Assembly: GCF_013343235.1 (NCBI RefSeq)
Contig: NZ_CP040094.1
Coordinates: forward strand, 5,451,001 to 5,515,000
Length of the DNA stretch: 64,000 nt
Origin: Nostoc sp. TCL240-02
Lineage (GTDB): Bacteria; Cyanobacteriota; Cyanobacteriia; Cyanobacteriales; Nostocaceae
Reading direction: 5' to 3'
The translations under genes and the position numbers were made by a program. The notes below the pieces were generated by a model. That model searched no databases, had not been told where the DNA came from, and was given only the letters and a program-made list of their open reading frames with translations. Each line of letters begins with the position of its first letter. Position 1 is the first letter of the stretch. Below, in pieces: positions 45,019 through 52,896 of this stretch.

Positions 45019-47157
45019 TTAGCTTGTTAAAATACTACACAATTCCTCGATTTGTTGACTTTTTTCTTGAATCAGTATGCTACCTAAAGTTTGTAACTGC
45101 CGGACATTTTCTAGTTTGGCATTATCTATTGCTTCAAGCTCGCTTTTTAAGAATGTTTGGAATCGATAATAAGAAGCTTTATTACCCTTATTTGTAGCCT
45201 CAAATAACCGTTCTAATTCTCCAGCTACTACTTCGCTCCCACCGTCAAGCACAATATTTAACAGTGGTTTTGCCCATTGTAATAGTCCCCATTGTTTCAC
45301 TTCATCATAAGCGTAGACACTGGTCAAAGAACCAGTACCCAAGGATACTAATAAGATATCCTCTATATTCAGAGGTTGTTTGGTTTCTTGTCTACTGATT
45401 TGTGCTTCTAAAATAGCCAAATTAGCTGGATTATTAGCAACTACTCCGCCATCGACTAAAGTATAAAAGCCGTTGGTATTATGGGAGCTAGAAACGCGAT
45501 AGGGAGCGAAATAAGTTGGAGTTGCACTAGTTGCCAATGCCGCATCTGTGAGGGTAAAACCTGCACATAACTTACGGAACTTTTTCGATTCTGTCTGTTG
45601 TTTTTCCAGTTTGTTAGTAAAGAATATTGGAATTCGCTGCTCGATATCGTAGCTAGTGACAAAAACTTCTTTGAGATTATTTTCTAGAGGAGTATCACCA
45701 AAATATTGCCTAATAATTTCTTCTCTCCCTTCGGAAGAATATTTTGGTTGAACGAATATATCCTCTATTTGACCGAGTACTTTTTCCCAGAATGGCTCGT
45801 AAAATATCTCAGCCCCATACTCAATATATATTTGCAGGAGATCCTCAGCACTATATTGGGCGGTGGGTGAGGTATCAGTAGCCTCTAAATCTAATCGGGG
45901 TTTAGTTAATCCGAGTGCCAGAATTCCGCCGCTAGAAGTGCCAGAAATTAAATCGAACAAACTAAAAATCGGCTTTTGTGTCCGCTTTTCAATTTCTGCC
46001 AGGATCATGGTGGGGATAATGCCCCGAATACCGCCTCCGTCAATGGCAAGGATTTTATATTTGGGATTGGCTTTAGTATTCATAGTTTTTGGCGATCGCT
46101 CCTGAGTTGATGTTTGTGGTTGTTCCTGCTGTTGGATATTCGCTGCAACTGTTTGGGCTGTTTCTGATTTTTCCCCCTTTGGCTGGTTAGTTTGAATATT
46201 TGCAGATTTTTCGGTTTGTCTTTTTGTCCCTTTTTTTCCCTTTGTTGTTGTCTCTGTGGGGATGCTAGTTTCTACAATCGGAGGAACCTCAACGGATACT
46301 TGCTGCAAATCGCCTTCTGCGATCGCAGTTACTTCAATGGGAATAACTTCTGTAATCAACTGGCTTTCTTCGTCCGATACCACAGTTTCTGCTGGTTTTT
46401 CCTCATCGAGACTACTTGCTACCTGTTCTTGTGTCTCACTTTCATTGGATGATTGTGTAATTCCAAAGGGAAGTTGTGCAATATCCCAACTGGGATTGCC
46501 ACGCAATTTTCCATCATAGCCATTTCCAGTTTGGTCTTTTACACTTGTCCCTTGTCCTTCGTTTAATGCCCAGTAAGCGATTAATCCTTGTTCATTGCCA
46601 ACTAAAGGTTGATAGCGATGCCTCTGGATTTCCACTGGGGGACAAGGGTAATTCCAGACGCTAATGTTAGCTAACTGACCGGTGAAATATATGTTGTTGT
46701 GTAAAGTCGCGCCCAGAGTCACAGAACTCGTTGCTTTGTTTAAAGAGTCACCTGTGAAGTAGCCAAAGTACTCATGCTCATCAATATATATACTTACTTG
46801 CCCCTTGTTAAAAACAATAGCAAAAAAGTGCCATTGTCCGACAGTTAATTCTCCATTGCCAAAGGGTTTGATAAACTTTTCAACATTCTCATCAATGTAT
46901 ATATCTAGGTTCCCTGATTCACTGATGCCAAACTCAAAATTATCACTATATCGATCTGAAGAACGAGCGAAAAAAACGTTGCGCGTTCCATAAGTGGTGG
47001 CTTTATCTGTTAGTTGATGAGGATTCACCCATCCTGAAATCGTAAAGGCTGAACTTCCTTGAGCAAAAACACCACTAAAATCGTTTTTGCCAAAATCTAT
47101 GTAATCATCTTGACCATCAAATGTTAGTACTGATTGGCTATATATCTGGTTTGTCAC
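45019..47157 (-). CDS. LamG-patatin phospholipase fusion
   Basis: 712 aa from a GTG at 47157 (GGAG 11 nt upstream). Residues about 8-210 are a LamG/concanavalin-like domain (LTFDGQDDYIDFGKNDF, FTISGWVNP, WALNEGQGTSVKDQTGNGYDG). About 225-360 is a Glu/Thr/Gln-rich linker. About 365-712 is a patatin domain: oxyanion DGGGIRG (about 374), nucleophile elbow GTSSGG (Ser near 410) and catalytic Asp in VDGGVVANNPA (near 568). It is predicted to hydrolyse lipid acyl esters. No signal peptide, so likely cytoplasmic. Three small genes precede it on the same strand. Patatins are common effectors in antiphage and conflict systems; that role is inferred here. Confidence 0.9.
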   Translation of the reverse strand: MTNQIYSQSVLTFDGQDDYIDFGKNDFSGVFAQGSSAFTISGWVNPHQLTDKATTYGTRNVFFARSSDRYSDNFEFGISESGNLDIYIDENVEKFIKPFGNGELTVGQWHFFAIVFNKGQVSIYIDEHEYFGYFTGDSLNKATSSVTLGATLHNNIYFTGQLANISVWNYPCPPVEIQRHRYQPLVGNEQGLIAYWALNEGQGTSVKDQTGNGYDGKLRGNPSWDIAQLPFGITQSSNESETQEQVASSLDEEKPAETVVSDEESQLITEVIPIEVTAIAEGDLQQVSVEVPPIVETSIPTETTTKGKKGTKRQTEKSANIQTNQPKGEKSETAQTVAANIQQQEQPQTSTQERSPKTMNTKANPKYKILAIDGGGIRGIIPTMILAEIEKRTQKPIFSLFDLISGTSSGGILALGLTKPRLDLEATDTSPTAQYSAEDLLQIYIEYGAEIFYEPFWEKVLGQIEDIFVQPKYSSEGREEIIRQYFGDTPLENNLKEVFVTSYDIEQRIPIFFTNKLEKQQTESKKFRKLCAGFTLTDAALATSATPTYFAPYRVSSSHNTNGFYTLVDGGVVANNPANLAILEAQISRQETKQPLNIEDILLVSLGTGSLTSVYAYDEVKQWGLLQWAKPLLNIVLDGGSEVVAGELERLFEATNKGNKASYYRFQTFLKSELEAIDNAKLENVRQLQTLGSILIQEKSQQIEELCSILTS

Positions 47158-47218
47158 AAGATTTTAATCTCCACAAAAAAATAAATTTGTAATTTTGCTT
47201 TCATACTTTACGGTAGAA

Positions 47219-47473
47219 CTAGCCAGGAATACTATTGGCATTACCCAGTAATATATCAATCCGTTTAATGATTACTTTAAACTCACCTGCATTAAAACGC
47301 TGGCTAAGTTGCGTTGCAGTTTTATGAATAATTTCTTTATCTACTGGAATCAAATAATCGGGATTTACTTTCAAATTGTTCACAATTTGAGTGCGAATTT
47401 CTTTTACGAGACTCACTAAGTTCCTTGCTACTTTAGTTACAATCGGCTCTTCTGAGTTAATCACAAACTTCAT
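47219..47473 (-). CDS. Hypothetical small protein (84 aa) upstream of the patatin gene
   Basis: The ATG at 47473 (MKFVINSEEPIVTKV) is preferred over an upstream TTG. The gene overlaps the preceding one by 17 nt and ends 62 bp before the patatin start. The product is helical and charged (VARNLVSLVKEIRTQIVNNLKVN, TATQLSQRFNAGEFKVIIKRID). No domain is recognised. The arrangement suggests one operon with the patatin gene. Confidence 0.6.
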   Translation of the reverse strand: MKFVINSEEPIVTKVARNLVSLVKEIRTQIVNNLKVNPDYLIPVDKEIIHKTATQLSQRFNAGEFKVIIKRIDILLGNANSIPG

Positions 47474-47807
47474 TGAAGACAAATCCCAATTGTTTCGATT
47501 GATATCGAAAGCGCGATCGCAAATGAGGGAAAATGCAAAAGTCTTGAGGCTTGAGCCCTAGCTTTTTCAATCCAGCTAAAACCCGTTGGGCATCTTGCCA
47601 CAGTTCCTGATAAGACTGAACTGCTAAAAATATACGTGATGGAACTACATAATCAACTAACTCCTGTTTTAAGTTTTCTGTCTCTCTTTCTATAACTATA
47701 CAATCGTCTACAGTGAAACTAGACCGAGTAGGAACTTCTATTTCTCTATATTTAAAACTTAAATTACTGGAATTTTCTAAAAGCTGATTATAATTATGTA
47801 ATTGCAT
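47457..47807 (-). CDS. Hypothetical protein (116 aa) in the patatin operon
   Basis: ATG at 47807 with AAGGA about 11 nt upstream. The protein is soluble and helical (IVIERETENLKQELVDYVVP, SYQELWQDAQRVLAGLKKLGLKPQDFCIF). It overlaps the next small gene and may be a partner or inhibitor of the downstream phospholipase. Family not recognised. Confidence 0.6.
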   Translation of the reverse strand: MQLHNYNQLLENSSNLSFKYREIEVPTRSSFTVDDCIVIERETENLKQELVDYVVPSRIFLAVQSYQELWQDAQRVLAGLKKLGLKPQDFCIFPHLRSRFRYQSKQLGFVFNEVCD

Positions 47808-47909
47808 TAGCTTTTATATCCTTATTAAAGTCCCCTTTGAGATAATTAGTATTATCTTGCTGTACGTTGGTCGACCTAAGTGTTGACAATTTTACAGTTT
47901 GTATAAAAG

Positions 47910-48302
47910 CTATTCCTCAATGATTTCAATTTTTTTTAGATATCGAACCTCTTTAGTATCAGTAATCATTGCTACACTAAGTTGATTTTTCAGTTTGAGT
48001 TTTAGCTCCTCTGTAATCGGTAAACTTTGAATTTCTTTGAGGATAAATATCACAGATTCGGTTTTGCTACGTTCTGTATAGATGCCTTTAAGAATGGCTT
48101 CAATTCCATATCCCGTTACAGCATCTCCTACTAAAGTTACTAGACCTAGCAGGGCTATACCTCCAACGATGCCAAATGGCCCTCCCAAGGCTGTCAGAGT
48201 AGCTGCGACAGCAGCAGAACTCCCCCCTGTTGTTACCGTTAGAATCACGAGTATTACACCAGGAAGACCCAGACCAGCAAGTTTTTTAACTATGTCATCC
48301 AT
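47910..48302 (-). CDS. Small glycine-rich membrane protein, paralog 2 (130 aa)
   Basis: MDDIVKKLAGLGLPGVILVILTVT is nearly identical to paralog 1, with the same two hydrophobic Gly-rich segments and the same YTERSKTES followed by a helical tail; only the last 25 residues diverge. It lies 102 bp upstream of the patatin-operon small genes and is preceded by the decayed patatin fragment. The equal lengths and shared leader show a duplication. Function unknown; a pore- or holin-like role is speculative. Confidence 0.75.
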   Translation of the reverse strand: MDDIVKKLAGLGLPGVILVILTVTTGGSSAAVAATLTALGGPFGIVGGIALLGLVTLVGDAVTGYGIEAILKGIYTERSKTESVIFILKEIQSLPITEELKLKLKNQLSVAMITDTKEVRYLKKIEIIEE

Positions 48303-48626
48303 TATAATAATTACCTGAAATCCTTACACTTGGATGCTGATGAAAACACTACTTAAGTATCTAATTCAGAGAAATATTTTCATAGAAATAACATATTCTC
48401 TATGGAAGCAACTATCTGTTTAAATAATAGCTCGTAATATATCTCATTCCTATACTAAAGATATTTTTGGGTATCTTTCCGATACTATATTCAACGCTCG
48501 GAAATGCGTGAAATTTATTTAAGGTTAATAAAATTTCGTTAGTCTGATTATAAGAATAAATCCGGTATAAATATCAGCAATTAAATTTAACATACTCAAA
48601 ATAATCTTTAGTATTTGCTTTTCTAT

Positions 48627-48705
48627 TTATACTGGTACAATTGCCCCGATACCACCTCTATTCATAACAAATTTTATATCTTTGATTGGTGTGACCTCCA
48701 TAGTT
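48627..48705 (-). pseudogene. Decayed patatin gene fragment
   Basis: The minus strand reads PIKDIKFVMNRGGIGAIVPV followed by a stop, matching NPKYKILAIDGGGIRGIIPT of the intact patatin. At DNA level GCCCCGATACCACC...ATTTTATATCTTTGATTGG...CATAGTTTTTGG aligns with 46023-46091. The active-site Ser region is absent, so only the start of the patatin domain survives. Confidence 0.7.
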
Positions 48706-48906
48706 TTTGGGGGAGATTAGGGATTCATTATGAGATAATATTTACGGTTATTCCTACTATTTAATATCGGACAAAACTTTTCTTATGATAGATTTCCACA
48801 ATAGATTTATTAAAGTAGACTAATTTTCAATTTAATAACTGCATTTCAAAGAAAAAGCTGAACTTCAGCCTACAAATCATCTCAGCTTTATCTACAAAAT
48901 GCAATA
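48706..48906. other. Non-coding, no gene seen
   Basis: Part of the 905-bp gap 48303-49208. Apart from the patatin relic, the 9-bp repeat, the hairpin and the transposon-end-like hairpin listed separately, the gap is AT-rich without a supported ORF. Confidence 0.5.
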
Positions 48907-49030
48907 GCAGTTAAGACAGTTAAGGAGATAGTTAAGCGAATAGTTAAGATAGCTAAACAGACAGTTAAGACAGTTAAGACAGTTAAGCGGACAGTTAAGA
49001 CAGTTAAGACAGTTAAAGAGATAGTTAAAA
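48907..49030. repeat. Tandem 9-bp ACAGTTAAG repeat with 3-nt interruptions
   Basis: About a dozen copies of (A/T)(C/T)AGTTAAG, period 9, with occasional extra triplets (GAG, CGA, CAG, CGG) so that phase 3 is kept throughout. In one frame it would read TVKTVKEIVKRIVKIAK..., a Lys-rich amphipathic peptide ending at a TAA after the hairpin, but no start codon precedes it. It is probably non-coding or a decayed coding repeat. Confidence 0.85.
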
Positions 49031-49042
49031 TTTTTAAAATTG

Positions 49043-49085
49043 CTAATTACACAGAAGTTACAGTTAGTAACTTCTGTGTAATTAG
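49043..49085. repeat. Perfect 19-bp inverted repeat with 5-nt loop
   Basis: CTAATTACACAGAAGTTAC (49043-49061), loop AGTTA, and the exact reverse complement (49067-49085). It follows the 9-bp repeat directly. No T-run adjoins it. It could be an RNA hairpin, a transposon-type terminal structure or an IR-based regulatory element. Confidence 0.85.
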
Positions 49086-49164
49086 GTAAAGAATTATGCA
49101 GATTTCCAGAGGTAATTGCTTTTTTTCGTCCCTAGGGGCTACCGCCTCATACATACACTTAATG

Positions 49165-49205
49165 AACTACTCCGCCCATCCAAAAAGATGGACGGGGTTT
49201 CTGAC
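49165..49205. mobile_element. Possible IS200/IS605-type end hairpin remnant
   Basis: CCGCCCATC (49172-49180) pairs with GATGGACGG (49187-49195) with one mismatch, then GGGTTTCTGACGCTTC. Such CCGCCCATC-loop-GATGGGCGG hairpins recur at ends of IS200/IS605 elements in cyanobacteria. No tnpA or tnpB is present here, so at most a remnant. Confidence 0.3.
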
Positions 49206-49208
49206 GCT

Positions 49209-50120
49209 TCATTTGTTACTAGTCCGCTCCAATTCCTGATCGTCCCAGGATACAGGGTCTTCTAATGGTTCCAGATGAGTTGTGATGCTGCTTTTTGGCA
49301 ATGCTTGAATGATGCTCAACTCAATTGCTTCGCATAAATCATGTCCTTGCTGCACTGTCCATACTCCAGGTACTAAAACATGAAAGGAAATAAACCGACG
49401 TGTTCCAGCAATCCGAGAACGCATTGCATGGAACTGGATACCTTGGTGTTCATATTTACTGAGAATAACCCGGATTGTCTCTATTTCTTCAATAGGCAAG
49501 GCAGTATCCAGTAATCCAAAAAAGCTTTCTCGTAGCAAACTAAATCCTGTCCAGACAATATTGACTGCTACCAACAAAGCGATGATTGGGTCAAGTATTA
49601 GCCAACCTGTTACCTGAACTAAAAAGATTCCTACTATAACACCACCCGAAGTCCAGACATCAGTAAACAGGTGGTGAGCATCAGCTCGCAGTGTAATCGA
49701 ACGCAAACGTCGTCCCGCTTTTAGCAAGACAAAAGCAACTCCTCCATTGACTGCTGTTGCCAACATTGATAGAGCCAAACCCAATCCCACTTGAGCGATC
49801 GCTTCTGGATGCAGTAATCTTCCCCAGGCTTCAACTGCAATACTGATAGCTGCAACTATAATCAACGCACCTTCTGCTCCACTGGAAAAATATTCTGCTT
49901 TAGAATGCCCAAAGGTGTGTTCTGCATCGGCTGGTTTGGCAGCATAAGTTACTGCCCACAGTGCTATCAATGCTGCCGCCAGATTCACACACGATTCAAT
50001 TGCATCCGAAAGCAACCCTACCGATCCGGTTAGCAGATAAGCCCCAAACTTCAAGGCAATAGTAACAATTGCTGCCCCAATTGATAAGAAAGCGTAGGAG
50101 CGCACTGTTCGACCACTCAT
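49209..50120 (-). CDS. Cation diffusion facilitator (CDF) transporter
   Basis: 303 aa from the ATG at 50120 (a TTG lies just before). Six TM helices, the CDF signature SVGLLSDAIESCVNLAAALIAL (about 31-52), the His/Asp-rich loop DAEHTFGHSKAEYFS and TM5 metal site ADAHHLFTDV (HxxxD). The TM2 site aligns as ExxxN (ESCVN) rather than the usual DxxxD or HxxxD, so the preferred ion may differ from Zn. The C-terminal cytoplasmic domain (about 205-290) has the CDF metallochaperone-like fold. It exports a divalent metal from the cytosol. Divergent from the GH31 gene. Confidence 0.9.
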   Translation of the reverse strand: MSGRTVRSYAFLSIGAAIVTIALKFGAYLLTGSVGLLSDAIESCVNLAAALIALWAVTYAAKPADAEHTFGHSKAEYFSSGAEGALIIVAAISIAVEAWGRLLHPEAIAQVGLGLALSMLATAVNGGVAFVLLKAGRRLRSITLRADAHHLFTDVWTSGGVIVGIFLVQVTGWLILDPIIALLVAVNIVWTGFSLLRESFFGLLDTALPIEEIETIRVILSKYEHQGIQFHAMRSRIAGTRRFISFHVLVPGVWTVQQGHDLCEAIELSIIQALPKSSITTHLEPLEDPVSWDDQELERTSNK

Positions 50121-50293
50121 CAAATTTACTCAACTGTAATTTTTAGCCAACAGTAACAAATTTAGCTCATAGCTTCATCCACCTTGAGACTTTGATGGAA
50201 ATTTCGTATTCACATAGAAACTGGTAATGGTGTGGCACAGAAAGCGATCGCTCTTGGAAGGAATGAGGAACACCATTGTTTCTCTGGGGAACG

Positions 50294-50325
50294 GTAGTAA
50301 TATCTGCGATCGCAGATATTACTAC
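50294..50325. promoter_or_regulatory. 32-bp perfect palindrome centred on a HIP1 site
   Basis: GTAGTAATATCTGCGA and its exact reverse complement abut at 50309/50310; GCGATCGC is the centre. It lies in the divergent gap (50121-50468) between the CDF and GH31 genes, followed by TTTT. It may be an operator, a bidirectional hairpin or an expanded HIP1 palindrome. Confidence 0.75.
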
Positions 50326-50468
50326 TTTTGGCTCCAAAGCGCGGCTTTGATTGCCTAGGACAGTGATAAATAAAGTTCAATATACGCTATGCCTAAAGAT
50401 ACACGCTTTTGAGTAGTAGTTTATGTGAATCTCAATTGGGTAAAACAGTTATCTTAAAATCAGAAATT

Positions 50469-52811
50469 ATGCCACAATACTTTGGACAACTGCACACAAC
50501 TGAAGCGCCTTGGTCAATCCTGGGAGCAGTACAAGCAATACAACAGAATGAGCGTCATATCCTTTTGCTGTGCGGCGACCCTTGTGTAATAGTTAGTGTG
50601 CTAGCATCAAACTTAATTCGGGTACGGATGGCCCCAAGTGGTGAATTTCTCTCTAGGCGATCGTGGGCAGTAGCACTTGCGGATGAAGAATGGCCTACTG
50701 TGCCGTTTGAAGTGCGGGAAAAAGCAGAGACTATAGAAATTGAAACTGAGCAATTGTGTATTGTCGTGTCTCGTGAGCCATGTCGTATCCAGTGTTTTGA
50801 CTCAGCAGGACAGCCTTTTGCTCAAGATACAGACTTAGGGATGGGCTGGCGGACAGGGGAGGTTGCTGGGTGGAAACGAATTGAATCTGACGAACATTTC
50901 TATGGTTTTGGTGAACCGACTGGTTTACTAGATCAGCGTTCAAAAGTCAAAACCAACTGGGCATCAGATGCGATCGATTACGGCATCATGACAGACAGTA
51001 TGTATCAGGCAATTCCTTTTTTCATCGCCTTGCGTCCTGGATTGGGATACGGACTTTTTTTTAATACTACTTATTGGAGCCGATTTGATCTGGGCGCACA
51101 GCAGCCTGGAGTCTGGCAGATGGAAACTCAGGGGAGCGAACTAGATTACTACATTATTTATGGGCCTGAACCTGCGAAAATTATCCAGACTTACACCCAG
51201 CTAACTGGACGGATGCCTTTGCCACCTCGATGGTCATTAGGTTATCACCAATGTCGTTGGAGTTATGAGTCACAAGATATAGTACGCAAACTAGCTGATG
51301 AATTTCGTCAGCGTCGCATTCCTTGTGATGTTATTCATTTAGATATTGACTATATGAATAGCTATCGGGTTTTTACCTGGAGTCCCAAGCGATTTGCTGA
51401 CCCTCAAAAATTAATCCAAAATCTCAAACAAGATGGATTTAAAGTAGTGACGATTGTTGATCCGGGAGTCAAATACGAGCCAGAAGCAGATTACAAAGTC
51501 TTTGACGAGGGATTAAACAATAACTATTTCATCCGAAAAACTAATGGTCAATTGTTTCACGGCTATGTTTGGCCAGACAAGGCTGTCTTTCCTGATTATC
51601 TACGTCCTGAAGTTAGAGATTGGTGGGGAAATTGGCAAAAAAGTCTAACTGATATTGGTGTTGCCGGCATCTGGAACGACATGAATGAACCCGCACTGGA
51701 TGACCGTCCATTCGGCGACCCTGGTAACAAAATTTCCTTTCCCCTTGATGCACCACAGGGGCCAACTGAGGAAATAACCACCCACAAAGAAGTTCACAAT
51801 CTTTATGGGCTAATAATGGCACAGGCATCTTATCAAGGAGCTAAAATATCTCGTCCGACTGAACGCTCTTTTATATTGACACGCTCTGGATATGCCGGCA
51901 TTCAACGCTGGTCAGCTATCTGGACAGGGGACAATCAATCTCTGTGGGAACACTTGGAAATGTCCATACCAATGCTTTGTAACCTGGGTCTATCGGGCAT
52001 TCCCTTTGTTGGTAGTGATATTGGGGGGTTTGCGGGGAATGCTACGGCTGAACTATATGCGCGTTGGATGCAGCTAGGAATGCTTTACCCCTTGATGCGT
52101 GGACATTCAGCATTAACTACTGCACAGCATGAGCCTTGGGTATTTGGCGATCACATCGAAAAAATTTGTCGCGAGTATATTGAACTCCGTTATCAACTAC
52201 TACCTTACATTTACACTCTTTTCTGGTTAGCTGCAACTACTGGCGCACCAATTCTTCGCCCACTTCTGTATGATTTTCCCAATGATCCAAAAACCTTTTC
52301 TCTTGCCGATCAAGTAATGCTTGGCCCCTCGTTACTAGCAGCACCTATTTACCGTCCAAGCGTTGAACATCGTGCTGTATACTTGCCTGAAGGTTGTTGG
52401 TACGATTGGTGGAGTGGAGAGGAATTTACAGGGCCAACTCACATTCTTGCTTATGCACCACTGGAAAAAATGCCGTTATATGTTCGTGCTGGCTCCATTA
52501 TTGCGATCGCCCCAGTAATGCAATATGTAGATGAACATCCCATAAACCAAATGAGACTGCGGATCTGGAAGGGTGTTGGTGAGTTTACCCTTTATGAAGA
52601 TGATGGTCATACTTTTGAGTACAAAACAGGAGCCTTTTGCACCACAAGTTACCATGTTTATTCCGAGCAGCAAAGAACCATTGTTGAGATTGCAGCTAGA
52701 GAAGGTAAGTTTTCACCTATAACGCGTGAAATCATTGTGGAATTAGTCGGCGTTGGTGAACAGAGTTTTGTGGATAATGGTACTGCACATCGATTGGAAT
52801 TTTCTACTTAG
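50469..52811 (+). CDS. Alpha-glucosidase, glycoside hydrolase family 31
   Basis: 780 aa from the ATG at 50469; the frame is open further up to a TTG at 50409, and no clear ribosome site decides. GH31 domains: N-terminal beta-sandwich (about 1-220), (beta/alpha)8 barrel with nucleophile in IWNDMNEP (about 401-408) and acid/base Asp in AIWTGDNQSLWEHL (about 484), then SDIGGF (about 514) and C-terminal beta domains ending YEDDGHTFEY. No signal peptide, so cytosolic. It cleaves terminal alpha-linked glucose from oligosaccharides or glycogen-derived maltodextrins. Confidence 0.93.
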   Translation: MPQYFGQLHTTEAPWSILGAVQAIQQNERHILLLCGDPCVIVSVLASNLIRVRMAPSGEFLSRRSWAVALADEEWPTVPFEVREKAETIEIETEQLCIVVSREPCRIQCFDSAGQPFAQDTDLGMGWRTGEVAGWKRIESDEHFYGFGEPTGLLDQRSKVKTNWASDAIDYGIMTDSMYQAIPFFIALRPGLGYGLFFNTTYWSRFDLGAQQPGVWQMETQGSELDYYIIYGPEPAKIIQTYTQLTGRMPLPPRWSLGYHQCRWSYESQDIVRKLADEFRQRRIPCDVIHLDIDYMNSYRVFTWSPKRFADPQKLIQNLKQDGFKVVTIVDPGVKYEPEADYKVFDEGLNNNYFIRKTNGQLFHGYVWPDKAVFPDYLRPEVRDWWGNWQKSLTDIGVAGIWNDMNEPALDDRPFGDPGNKISFPLDAPQGPTEEITTHKEVHNLYGLIMAQASYQGAKISRPTERSFILTRSGYAGIQRWSAIWTGDNQSLWEHLEMSIPMLCNLGLSGIPFVGSDIGGFAGNATAELYARWMQLGMLYPLMRGHSALTTAQHEPWVFGDHIEKICREYIELRYQLLPYIYTLFWLAATTGAPILRPLLYDFPNDPKTFSLADQVMLGPSLLAAPIYRPSVEHRAVYLPEGCWYDWWSGEEFTGPTHILAYAPLEKMPLYVRAGSIIAIAPVMQYVDEHPINQMRLRIWKGVGEFTLYEDDGHTFEYKTGAFCTTSYHVYSEQQRTIVEIAAREGKFSPITREIIVELVGVGEQSFVDNGTAHRLEFST

Positions 52812-52896
52812 GCAAATCCATAAAATGGACTAGCCTCAATAATTACAAAGTCATACGTTTCATAACTGCAATGTGAAGAGTAAAATATATTCCCTC

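Noticed and set aside
48862..49090. Coding interpretation of the TVK repeat
   Set aside because: The frame has no ATG, GTG or TTG start before the repeat and no ribosome site, so I list it as a repeat rather than a gene.
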